Source of the DNA: a virus
Length of the DNA stretch: 32,881 bases
Reading direction: 5' to 3' (one strand)
IMG/VR virus record: IMGVR_UViG_3300046660_000452
Coordinates: 1-32,881 of that record
Position numbers and translations under genes: made by a program. How positions within the stretch are numbered: position 1 is the first letter of the stretch; each line of letters starts with the position of its first letter. A model generated the notes under the pieces. It did no database searches and was not told where the DNA came from. It saw nothing but the letters and a program-made list of their open reading frames with translations. Below are positions 10,926-17,277 of this stretch, piece after piece.

Positions 10926-12124
10926 CGTATTCCCCCAAAGAGGTGTCGCACAGAGTCGACTTTCGTTCCCGTGCTCAGGTTGTTCTTAATGCGCTCGATG
11001 AGCTTCGAGTAGACGAAGTCACCGAGGAAGCCCGGCAGCTCGTTCCACGCCTCGCCCTCGAAACCGTCGATGAAGTCGTACGCTTGGAAGCGCACCTTCG
11101 TCTCGTCATTGCCTCTGACGCGCGCGGCGTAGTCCTTCTTGGACTTCGAGCGATCGTAGTCCTCGATCACGTCCCACGCGAGGACGCCGGCGTAGTGACG
11201 CACGTTGTGGAAGAACTTCTTCGAGAAGTCGTCCAGTTTCTCGACGAGGTCGGCGGGCAAGAACGGCTTGGCGTCATCCAGCTTCTCATCGACCACGAGT
11301 CTGATCAGGTCTTTCTCGTGCTGAATGTGCTCGAGCGTCTTGTGGAGCTGCAGGTAGTGTGAGCCCTTCATCTTGAGCATGTGCCCGTCGTCGAAGCGCA
11401 CCACGTAGCCCTCGTCCACGATCTCGGTGAGGGACGCCACAGCCTCCTCGTACGGTATGTCGTAGGCCTGCACGACCTCTACGTCGTAGGGCCAGGCCTC
11501 GTCCACCATCTTCTCGTACGGCACGTACCAGCCGAAGACGTTCTTACGGATGCCTGTGAGCACGAGCCGGTCCACCGGGTAGTCCACGACGATCCGGTTC
11601 TTACGCGAGCACCACTCGAAGATCGGCGTGTAGCCGTCATCGATCAGATCCAAGATGAAGTTCATGTAGTTCTGGTTCTCGTCGATGAACTTCTTCGCGT
11701 TCTTTGCGACGTCGGTGTCTCCCATCTTCGTGCCGATGCGCAGGACACCCTTCGACGTCATGAAGGGGGTGATCATGGAGCCGTCGAGCTTCTCGAGGAA
11801 GACGTGAGGGCGCGTGAAGTCGATCGACTCGTGCCGCGTCTCGGCCTTCTCTCCGAGGTTGAAGAACTTGTGGTAGCGGCGTGCGATGACCTCGCCCGTC
11901 TCCTTGTCGAAGATCAGGCCGCGGCACTCGCGCAGGATCGCTGCCTCCTCGTCGTAGCCGTCCTCTCGGTGAGGCCCGGTGACGGGCGGGAACGTGTCCT
12001 CGAAGTTCACGAGGTAGTTGAAGATGAGGTGGTCACCGCGGTCGGCCTCGATGAACTCGTCACGGCCTGCTACGGCCGCGCGGACCTGGTCCACGTGGGT
12101 GATGGTCGGAAATTGATAGTTCAC
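10913..12124 (-). CDS. RNA ligase 1 (T4 Rnl1 family)
   Basis: 403 residues from GTG 12124 (GAGGAG 7 bases upstream; GTGA overlap with the metallopeptidase gene). Conserved nucleotidyltransferase motifs: ECRGLIFD and RRYHKFFNLGE before motif I, EKLDGSM with the lysine that carries AMP (about residues 134-140), FEWCSRKNRIV (motif III region), DEGYVVRF (motif IV) and LKMKGSHYLQLHK (motif V). The lambda-lid style helical C-terminus (about 100 residues) matches T4 Rnl1 (374 residues), which prefers cut tRNA anticodon loops. Works with the adjacent polynucleotide kinase to seal broken RNA in the cytosol. Confidence 0.93.
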   Translation of the reverse strand: MNYQFPTITHVDQVRAAVAGRDEFIEADRGDHLIFNYLVNFEDTFPPVTGPHREDGYDEEAAILRECRGLIFDKETGEVIARRYHKFFNLGEKAETRHESIDFTRPHVFLEKLDGSMITPFMTSKGVLRIGTKMGDTDVAKNAKKFIDENQNYMNFILDLIDDGYTPIFEWCSRKNRIVVDYPVDRLVLTGIRKNVFGWYVPYEKMVDEAWPYDVEVVQAYDIPYEEAVASLTEIVDEGYVVRFDDGHMLKMKGSHYLQLHKTLEHIQHEKDLIRLVVDEKLDDAKPFLPADLVEKLDDFSKKFFHNVRHYAGVLAWDVIEDYDRSKSKKDYAARVRGNDETKVRFQAYDFIDGFEGEAWNELPGFLGDFVYSKLIERIKNNLSTGTKVDSVRHLFGGIRWET

Positions 12125-12648
12125 AGGAACTCCTCAGGAATAGTGCAGTACTTGACGCTTTCCGCCAGCATCATGTTTTCAGGGATGTAACAGCCCATAG
12201 TGTGATGTGCGTAGCCGTTTGCGTCGGCCTCCCACGGTAGCTGGAAGTAAGACGCGTGGTCGATCGCGGCGAACACGTTCTGTGTCTGTTGAGGCACCCG
12301 TGTACCGTCACGCCACTGCGTAAAAAGACCGTCCAGATCATCGTGATAGATGATCATATTTTTCTTGAACTGGATGAAGTGGCGCAGCTCGTGCACGATG
12401 ATGAATATGACGTCCTTCTGACTACACAGCTCGCGCAGCTTTTCACCGATGAAGACTTTTGGTAGTCCTGCATCTGCATCAAAGAGACCGGAGGGGAAGA
12501 ACGCCGCGCCGTGCGCGTCCATCACGTAGGACCCTGCCACTGCCAGCTCACTGAAGTCTTCACCTGGGAAGAGGAGGAGGGCTGCTTCTAGCGCCTCTCG
12601 CTGCCAGCCTGACAGGTCAATGATTTCTCGAAACTTACCCTCAATCAT
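12121..12648 (-). CDS. Zinc metallopeptidase-like protein (HELRH)
   Basis: 175 residues. A hydrophobic strand leads into HELRHFIQF (HExxH zinc motif, about residues 87-95) and WEADANGYA further on provides the third ligand Glu, a gluzincin-like layout. The catalytic Glu in HExxH is present. Substrate unknown; small phage metallopeptidases of this kind are mostly uncharacterised. The ATG at 12648 lies just after a perfect 13-bp hairpin that also contains the promoter -10 box, so initiation is probably regulated by RNA structure. GTGA overlap to the ligase gene below makes an operon of peptidase, Rnl1 and PNK. Confidence 0.7.
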   Translation of the reverse strand: MIEGKFREIIDLSGWQREALEAALLLFPGEDFSELAVAGSYVMDAHGAAFFPSGLFDADAGLPKVFIGEKLRELCSQKDVIFIIVHELRHFIQFKKNMIIYHDDLDGLFTQWRDGTRVPQQTQNVFAAIDHASYFQLPWEADANGYAHHTMGCYIPENMMLAESVKYCTIPEEFL

Positions 12649-12649
12649 A

Positions 12650-12687
12650 ATAAGAATCCCACCGTTTTGATGCAGTGGGATTCTTAT
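12650..12687 (-). promoter_or_regulatory. Leader hairpin overlapping promoter and ribosome-binding site
   Basis: Perfect 13-bp inverted repeat ATAAGAATCCCAC / GTGGGATTCTTAT with a 12-base loop. The 5' arm holds most of the -10 box of P8 and the 3' arm holds GGGA, the only candidate Shine-Dalgarno for ATG 12648. Confidence 0.65.
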
Positions 12688-12711
12688 ATTCTATTGAGAA
12701 TGGATTGTAAA
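12683..12711 (-). promoter_or_regulatory. sigma70-type promoter P8
   Basis: TTTACA, 17-base spacer, TATAAG, upstream flank ACTTTTCAG. Predicted start near 12676, inside the hairpin. Drives peptidase, Rnl1 and PNK. Confidence 0.82.
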
Positions 12712-12722
12712 CTGAAAAGTTC

Positions 12723-13280
12723 TCAGCTCAGGCCCTTGTAGGCGCCTCCAGCTATCCCGTCGTAGACTCGCCCGAAGACGGTCAGGATCACCTTGCCGAG
12801 GTCTACTGTGACGCCACGGATAGCGGTCCACACGAGGCTCGTAGGCCACATCACGGCCCAGTTGACGATCCTCCAGTTGTTCGCGTTGGTCAGGGAGACG
12901 CCCTCGCGGTAGAGCGGGTTGTACACCGCAGATTTCTTAAAGTCAGCTACGGTAGCGTCCTTGAGTCTCTTGTACTCGTTCCACCGGAACGTGACGGTAT
13001 CCTCCATGGATCGGGTGTAGAGCCACCACTTAAGTGTGGACCAGGCGATGCCGAACGTCACGTAGGCGATCGCGCCGAAGAGGTAGGTCGAGAACTCGAT
13101 AGACTTGACCAGAGTGAGAACGTCGACTCCGAAGCCGAAGTAGAGGATCGCTCCGACCCCTGCTACGATCGGGACGATCGCTGGGAAGGCCTCAGTCTCG
13201 GTGATGCCGATCAGACACGCGAGGAAGAAAAAGTCGAGGAAGACGTTGAGGACGCTGAGTCCTAGGATGATGGTAAACAA
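12723..13280 (-). CDS. Integral membrane protein, 185 residues, TTG start
   Basis: TTG 13280 is preceded by GGAG at 7-base spacing and follows the lipoprotein stop by one base. Three or four membrane segments are visible: FTIILGLSVLNVFLDFFFLA, then about AIVPIVAGVGAILYFGFGV and YLFGAIAYVTFGIAW; the C-terminal half is more polar with a further hydrophobic stretch (VMWPTSLVWTAI). No family recognised. Paired with the small lipoprotein upstream, it may belong to an envelope or superinfection-exclusion function (inference only). Confidence 0.7.
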   Translation of the reverse strand: MFTIILGLSVLNVFLDFFFLACLIGITETEAFPAIVPIVAGVGAILYFGFGVDVLTLVKSIEFSTYLFGAIAYVTFGIAWSTLKWWLYTRSMEDTVTFRWNEYKRLKDATVADFKKSAVYNPLYREGVSLTNANNWRIVNWAVMWPTSLVWTAIRGVTVDLGKVILTVFGRVYDGIAGGAYKGLS

Positions 13281-13281
13281 T

Positions 13282-13398
13282 TCACTTCTCCGTAGTTGTC
13301 TTGACGACTTGAGATACGCCGGACCAGTAGCGGTCCTCTGAGGAGACGCACGACGCGACCAAGAGGGCGACGAGCACTGACGCAAATGCTATCTTCAT
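13282..13398 (-). CDS. 38-residue lipoprotein
   Basis: MKIAFASVLVALLVASCVSS has a lysine n-region, hydrophobic core and lipobox VASC, so Cys17 would be lipid-modified after signal peptidase II cleavage, leaving a mature peptide of about 22 residues (CVSSEDRYWSGV...). AAGGAAGG precedes the ATG at 13398, which overlaps the stop of endonuclease 2 (ATGA). Very short phage lipoproteins are known as outer spanins or superinfection-exclusion factors; which applies here is not visible. Confidence 0.7.
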   Translation of the reverse strand: MKIAFASVLVALLVASCVSSEDRYWSGVSQVVKTTTEK

Positions 13399-14012
13399 TT
13401 CATTTTCCTTCCTTTAGACCATCCCTGAGGGATTTCACTGGTCCTAGAAATCTTCATATTGTCGATGCCATTGGTAATCCACATCTTACCAAACTGCGAA
13501 TTACCTGAACCAGATTGGTTCAAAGAATTTTTTTGACGGATTTTTTCTTTAGTTTCATCAGTGTGAGATTTTCCCGAAAATGACGTCTTACTTGCGATCA
13601 GGAAATTTTCACAAGGCTTAGAATTTCTTCCGCCTTTTGCACCCCACTCGTCGAGCATATGGGAGTGTTTATCATTCGTGATTTTTCGGTTGTTTGACCA
13701 GTGTTCTCGGTCAATGACATGCTTGTTGACGTAGCTGAAACCACCCTGACCGCCGACGCATATGTTGTACACGTCGTCACGCATGATGAATTCTTCGTTC
13801 ACGATCTCTGCTTCCATCCGGTTCATCTCATCCTCATTATCGAAGACGTGAAGAATCTCTTTATGAAAGTTTTCTATACCGTAGAGTTTGATAGCGTAGC
13901 CCAGAAGTTTTCCGGAACCCATGTAGCCATCATCTAGGTTCTCAGTCTGATGTTTGCCAACATAAATCTTGCGATTGATGGTGCATGTAGTGCGATAGAT
14001 AGTGTAAAAGAT
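13395..14012 (-). CDS. GIY-YIG homing endonuclease 2 (apparent AUC start)
   Basis: Paralogue of the 8942-9586 gene. The catalytic module IFYTIYRTTCTINRKIYVGK lies upstream of the first ATG (MGSGKLLGY, 13922), and no canonical start codon exists between an in-frame TGA and the motif; ATC 14012 is the equivalent of the position found in endonuclease 1. DNEDEMNRMEAEIV, CVGGQGGFSYVN, FSGKSHTDETKEKIRQK and FGKMWITNG...IPQGWSKGR follow. About 205 residues. AT-rich compared with neighbours. Inserted between tRNA-Gly (GCC) and the lipoprotein gene. Confidence 0.85.
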   Translation of the reverse strand: MFYTIYRTTCTINRKIYVGKHQTENLDDGYMGSGKLLGYAIKLYGIENFHKEILHVFDNEDEMNRMEAEIVNEEFIMRDDVYNICVGGQGGFSYVNKHVIDREHWSNNRKITNDKHSHMLDEWGAKGGRNSKPCENFLIASKTSFSGKSHTDETKEKIRQKNSLNQSGSGNSQFGKMWITNGIDNMKISRTSEIPQGWSKGRKMK

Positions 14013-14014
14013 AG

Positions 14015-14068
14015 GAAGCTCCTGGTGTACAAAATCTCAATACGAGTTATTTATACACCAGGAGCTTC
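14015..14068 (-). promoter_or_regulatory. Hairpin with TATAAATA upstream of endonuclease 2
   Basis: Perfect 15-bp inverted repeat (14015-14029 with 14054-14068). The stem sequence differs completely from the one at 9593-9639 while the loop (TATAAATAACTCGTA) is nearly identical, that is, the stem has covaried. TATAAATA is at 14048-14055. Confidence 0.7.
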
Positions 14069-14072
14069 AATG

Positions 14073-14143
14073 CGCGGGAGAAGGGAGTCGAACCCTTGAC
14101 TGCAGGCTGGCAACCCACTATTTTGCCTCTAAACTACTCACGC
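14073..14143 (-). tRNA. tRNA-Gly (GCC)
   Basis: Acceptor GCGTGAG/CTCCCGC (one mismatch), G, no encoded CCA. Stem GTGGG/CCTGC, loop TTGCCAG gives GCC. T arm AAGGG-TTCGACT-CCCTT. Last tRNA of the P9 cluster, ending next to the endonuclease 2 hairpin. Confidence 0.82.
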
Positions 14144-14151
14144 ATTAGAAA

Positions 14152-14234
14152 TGGTACCCGGGGCGAGATTCGAACTCGCAAGAGATCTGGGTCTGAGCCA
14201 GTTACCTGTACCGATTTGGCTAATCCACCCGGGC
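14152..14234 (-). tRNA. tRNA with CAG anticodon (Leu-type anticodon, short variable arm)
   Basis: Acceptor GCCCGGG/CCCGGGT, A, CCA. Stem CTGG/CCAG, loop CTCAGAC gives CAG (Leu CUG). T arm GCGAG-TTCGAAT-CTCGC. D region is large and the variable arm only about 7 bases, unlike standard class II Leu. Confidence 0.78.
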
Positions 14235-14310
14235 TCAGTGTGGGTGGATTTGAACCACCGATCCTCGACTTCCAAAGACGATAGGGACGGCCAGACTCCC
14301 CTACACACTG
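14235..14310 (-). tRNA. tRNA-Pro (UGG)
   Basis: Acceptor CAGTGTG/CACACTG, A, no encoded CCA. Stem TCGTC/GTCGA (one T-T), loop TTTGGAA gives UGG. T arm GGTGG-TTCAAAT-CCACC. Directly abuts the CAG tRNA with no spacer. Confidence 0.84.
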
Positions 14311-14315
14311 TTATG

Positions 14316-14391
14316 TCAGTCTGGTTGGATTCGAACCAACGTTCTCCACGTTCCCGACGTGACGGGGTAGGCCAGACTCCCCCACAGACTG
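14316..14391 (-). tRNA. tRNA-Pro (GGG)
   Basis: Acceptor CAGTCTG/CAGACTG, A, no encoded CCA. Stem CACG/CGTG, loop TCGGGAA gives GGG with C at position 33. T arm GTTGG-TTCGAAT-CCAAC. D arm closely matches the UGG tRNA, indicating duplication. Confidence 0.84.
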
Positions 14392-14447
14392 TATTCTTCA
14401 GGCCCGCGTTAGCGGCTTCCGTCCCGAGGGAACCTAACTGCAATCGT

Positions 14448-14521
14448 TGGAGCGGAGTAAGGGACTCAAACCCTCTTCGCCTGGGTGGAAGCCAGGGGCA
14501 CAATCCATATACCAACTCCGC
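14448..14521 (-). tRNA. tRNA-Gly (UCC)
   Basis: Acceptor GCGGAGT/ACTCCGC, T, CCA. Stem CCTGG/CCAGG, loop CTTCCAC gives UCC. T arm GAGGG-TTTGAGT-CCCTT. A 10-bp leader hairpin CTCGGACGGT/ACCGTCCGAG lies between it and promoter P9. Confidence 0.88.
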
Positions 14522-14570
14522 ATTCTCGCTCGGACGGTTTGAGTCAGTGACCGTCCGAGGATACTTTGTA

Positions 14571-14599
14571 TTTATACCTCATTCTCGAGGGAATGTCAA
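14571..14599 (-). promoter_or_regulatory. sigma70-type promoter P9
   Basis: TTGACA, 17-base spacer, TATAAA (TATAAATA). Spacer CCCTCGAGAATGAGG is shared almost exactly with P10 at 16074, and partly with P7, showing promoter duplication upstream of tRNA groups. Confidence 0.87.
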
Positions 14600-14607
14600 C
14601 CTACTTT

Positions 14608-15720
14608 TCAGAAATATTTCCGAATGTCGAACTTGTCGCTCTCTTCCACCTTCTTGATGATGAGGAGGCCCTCTTCGTTCTTGAAGATGATCGTGTCGTC
14701 CTCACCGAACGGCGTGACGATGTCGGTCGGCTCGAAGCAGAACGTCTCGGTGTCCTTGTAGCCGCTGGTCTTGTCGACCTTGCCGCTCTCGTCTGCGCTG
14801 TACATCATGTAGTCGTAGTAGACGTACGCCGAGTTCGAGAACGGGTTGAACGCGTTGCCGCGGTTGACCTTCTCGTACACCTTCACGAGGTTCTCGATCG
14901 GCTCTACCGGGCGGAAGTCGACGATCTCGTACTTGTCGGACCTCTTCCACGTCTGGTGGACGTTGACGAACTTGGACGCCTCGATCACGGTCTCGTCGTA
15001 GCGGTTCATCTCCTCCACGAGCGCCTGGAGCATGTCGAAGTTGAAGACCTCGAAGGTCGACGCGAACCGGAGGAAGCTCTCGGTCTGCGACTGGTCGGCC
15101 AGCCTGTCCGTGAGGTACTCGCGGATGAAGTCAGGGTCGAGGCCGGCGTAGCTGAATGAGTAGAAGAAGCGGCCCGGACGGTTGAGCATGAACTCGCTCA
15201 GCTTGTACTTGTCGTTGGTCGTCACGCCAAAGAGCTTCTTCGACGCGAAGAGGCCGTCGAACAGGGTGAGCAGTGCCGCCTGCGTTTCGTCCTCGTGGTA
15301 GACCTTCTCGAACTCGTCGAAGAGTACGTACGCCGGCTGGTCGACCGACTGGATGAGGGTGTTGAAGGCGTCTCCCGAGAACGGGGAGTTCACGATCAGC
15401 GTGATCACGCCGCGCTTGGCGAGCTCGATCGAGAGCATCTTGCCGAGGAGCGTCTTGCCCGAGCCCTTCTCACCGCAGAGGATGACGCCCGTGGAGTTGG
15501 GCCGGTCGTCGAAGGTGTTGATGACTCGCTCGACGCGCGCCATCGTGTCGCCGTAGATCTTCTTGGGCGGGGTGAAGGCGTCGGCCTCCTCGAAGTAGAA
15601 GCCCTTCATCGGGTGGCAGCCGATCAGGTAGGTCCCGAGGGGCAGGACGGGCTTCACGTCGAGGTAGGCGCTGTCAGTCGGCCAGAACGTGTTACCGTTC
15701 CGCATGAAAAGCGAAGTCAT
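14608..15720 (-). CDS. AAA+ ATPase
   Basis: 370 residues from ATG 15720 (MTSLFMRNGNTFWPTD), preceded by GGAG at 5-base spacing; the longer upstream frame overlaps another gene and is not used. Walker A GEKGSGKTLLGK (about residues 80-91), Walker B VLFDEFEKVY (about 133-142), sensor-1 region GVTTNDKYKL and NRPGRF, a typical arginine-finger/sensor segment. The N-terminal 70 residues and C-terminal 120 are not recognisable; the C-terminus is mixed beta (ETFCFEPTDIVTPFGEDD). Likely remodels nucleic acid or protein complexes; which one is not evident. Confidence 0.85.
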   Translation of the reverse strand: MTSLFMRNGNTFWPTDSAYLDVKPVLPLGTYLIGCHPMKGFYFEEADAFTPPKKIYGDTMARVERVINTFDDRPNSTGVILCGEKGSGKTLLGKMLSIELAKRGVITLIVNSPFSGDAFNTLIQSVDQPAYVLFDEFEKVYHEDETQAALLTLFDGLFASKKLFGVTTNDKYKLSEFMLNRPGRFFYSFSYAGLDPDFIREYLTDRLADQSQTESFLRFASTFEVFNFDMLQALVEEMNRYDETVIEASKFVNVHQTWKRSDKYEIVDFRPVEPIENLVKVYEKVNRGNAFNPFSNSAYVYYDYMMYSADESGKVDKTSGYKDTETFCFEPTDIVTPFGEDDTIIFKNEEGLLIIKKVEESDKFDIRKYF

Positions 15721-15721
15721 A

Positions 15722-15970
15722 CTATCTCCATATCCTAGCGTTGTCCTGATCATCGATCGAGACGTTACAGTCTTTAAACTTTAGGGAGCCCTTGGTGTGG
15801 GCGTTGTCGGGCGTCTCCTTCGTGGTGAAGGGACAGTCTACGTCTACGTGGTGGACGTAGTGAGTGGCGCCTCGAAACTTGAGGACCCACATCGGGATCG
15901 TGGGGTCAGCGAGGTGACCCTTGTTGAAGTGAAAGACGCATTCTCGGAGGTTTTCGACCTACATGGCCAT
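15722..15970 (-). CDS. Conserved-looking small protein with in-frame TAG at codon 4
   Basis: From ATG 15970 (AGGA 8 bases upstream) the codons are Met-Ala-Met-TAG and then 78 uninterrupted sense codons ending at TAG 15722-15724, one base before the ATPase start. The continuing protein (VENLRECVFHFNKGHLADPT, then WVLKFRGATHYVHHVDVDC and PFTTKETPDNAHTKGSLKFK) has normal codon use and beta-strand pattern, and there is no ATG, GTG or TTG between the TAG (15959-15961) and an internal Met 23 codons later. Another in-frame ATG lies upstream at 15979. Expression of the full product would need UAG decoding, for example by the CUA tRNA at 4395-4469, or an unusual start. Confidence 0.65.
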
Positions 15971-15989
15971 GACGTTCATCCTGTGAGAG

Positions 15990-16064
15990 TGGAGGTCACC
16001 CCGGGGATCGAACCCGGAACCGCGTCCTTAGGAGGGACGCATTCTACCATTGAACTAGGTGACC
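15990..16064 (-). tRNA. tRNA-Arg (CCU)
   Basis: Acceptor GGTCACC/GGTGACC, T, CCA. Stem CGTCC/GGACG, loop CTCCTAA gives CCU. T arm CCGGG-TTCGATC-CCCGG. Single tRNA behind P10; the amber-containing gene starts about 20 bases downstream. Confidence 0.9.
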
Positions 16065-16073
16065 GTTTCAGTA

Positions 16074-16102
16074 TTTATACCTCATTCTCGAGGGAATGTC
16101 AA
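16074..16102 (-). promoter_or_regulatory. sigma70-type promoter P10
   Basis: TTGACA, 17-base spacer, TATAAA (TATAAATA); near-identical to P9. The TGA stop of the 16099-16503 gene lies in the TTGACA box. Confidence 0.87.
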
Positions 16103-16503
16103 CCCGGAATTTGCGGCACCGTGAGGTTGCAGTACTTCGCGACGAGCTCGAGTCGAGACTTCAATACCTCGGGAGTGATGTCGAACGTGTCAACGTGTTC
16201 GAGGCCGTACTCACAGTCAGCAGCGCCGTCGTGTGCCAGCTGAAGGGTGTCTATGAGATTGAGGGCGCTCTCATCGAAGTTGTCGATGAAGTACATCAGC
16301 GCGCTCGCCGAGGTGTACTCGAGGTCGGACGTGTACGCCGAGTCGGGGATGAGGTGACCTGCCGCACATTTCAGTCCATCGGGACCGCGGTACATGCACG
16401 ACGCCTTGGTGCCCTCAACGTTCTCGTTGAAGGAGATCGAAGGGCGGAAGCCCTGGTCGGCGAGGCCGAGGTAGACGACGTCAAAGATCTCTTGCTCAGT
16501 CAC
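16099..16503 (-). CDS. Small protein of the KCAAGHLIPD family, copy 2
   Basis: 134 residues from GTG 16503 (GGAG at 7 bases). Contains CMYRGPDGLKCAAGHLIPDS (about residues 37-56), a helical middle (ALNLIDTLQLAHDG) and a C-terminal LVAKYCNLTVP. Paralogue of the 16828-17277 product, sharing YRG-DG-KCAAGHLIPD-AY, LQ-AHDG and the C-terminal L-LTVP. The Cys and His residues of the motif could bind metal. Such proteins occur widely in large phages without known function. Confidence 0.75.
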   Translation of the reverse strand: MTEQEIFDVVYLGLADQGFRPSISFNENVEGTKASCMYRGPDGLKCAAGHLIPDSAYTSDLEYTSASALMYFIDNFDESALNLIDTLQLAHDGAADCEYGLEHVDTFDITPEVLKSRLELVAKYCNLTVPQIPG

Positions 16504-16825
16504 CGCTGTTCTCCTGCGTCGGGAACGTCAGGCCGCGCTTATCGAAGATCTCCTCGACGAGGTTGTCGAAGAAGCCCTCGGGAGACTTGTACTCTTCCCA
16601 GCGCGGGTCCTTGGGGCGGTTCCTGTTCTGCATGTATTTGCCGTTGCGCTCCCACTCGGCGAGTTCTTTCTCGAATTTCTCTACGATGGGCTCGAGGGCC
16701 TTGTTGCGCGCAGCGATGATGCACTGCTTCAGGATGTGCTTCTGCTCGAAGCGCACGGCCTCTTCTTCGGTCTCGTAGAAGGTGCCCATGACGGTCTTCC
16801 AGACCTGGGTCAGCATCTTCGCCAT
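16496..16825 (-). CDS. Hypothetical helical protein, 109 residues
   Basis: ATG 16825 (MAKMLTQVWKTVMGTFYETE) is used because GGAG is 7 bases upstream; ATG 16831 has no spacing. Mostly helical and charged (EEAVRFEQKHILKQCIIAAR, then EPIVEKFEKELAEWERNGKY) and a C-terminal FFDNLVEEIFDKRGL. No domain recognised. Located between the two paralogous KCAAGHLIPD genes and overlapping both ends, so it is translated with them. Confidence 0.72.
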   Translation of the reverse strand: MAKMLTQVWKTVMGTFYETEEEAVRFEQKHILKQCIIAARNKALEPIVEKFEKELAEWERNGKYMQNRNRPKDPRWEEYKSPEGFFDNLVEEIFDKRGLTFPTQENSGD

Positions 16826-16827
16826 CG

Positions 16828-17277
16828 TCATTCTCCAGCGTTCGGGACAGTGAGGCCGTAGTACATGGCCGTGAGTCCGAGGTTGCGCTTCATGAGCTCG
16901 GGCGTCATGAGGGACGCGCCATCGATGTAATCATAAGCGGAAGGGAACAGCTCGACGCAGGTGAGATCAGGTTCGTAGACGTAACCCTCGACGCCGTCGT
17001 GAGCCGTCTGGAGCAGCCGCACGAGTTCTATCGCTTCCTGGGGGTACTTCGACGTGAAGTAATCGAGCTCAGACACGATGTGGCATTCCATCGCGAACTC
17101 GTCGTAGGCCTCGTCGGGGATGAGGTGGCCCGCCGCGCACTTCGCGCCGTCGTCGCCGCGGTAGCGGCACGCCGTGCTCCCGGGAGCGAGTGACTGGAGA
17201 AAGCCCTGCGACGCGAGGCCGCGGTACACCTCGTTGAACAGCTCCTGCTGCAGCTCGTGGAGTTCTTCGTTCGTCAT
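16828..17277 (-). CDS. Small protein of the KCAAGHLIPD family, copy 1
   Basis: 149 residues from ATG 17277 (MTNEELHELQQELFNEVYRG); GGAGGG lies upstream and the ATG overlaps the SLOG-like stop codon. Contains CRYRGDDGAKCAAGHLIPDE (about residues 36-55), LLQTAHDG and a C-terminal YYGLTVPNAGE. Tandem duplicate of 16099-16503, diverged except at the motifs. Function unknown. Confidence 0.75.
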   Translation of the reverse strand: MTNEELHELQQELFNEVYRGLASQGFLQSLAPGSTACRYRGDDGAKCAAGHLIPDEAYDEFAMECHIVSELDYFTSKYPQEAIELVRLLQTAHDGVEGYVYEPDLTCVELFPSAYDYIDGASLMTPELMKRNLGLTAMYYGLTVPNAGE

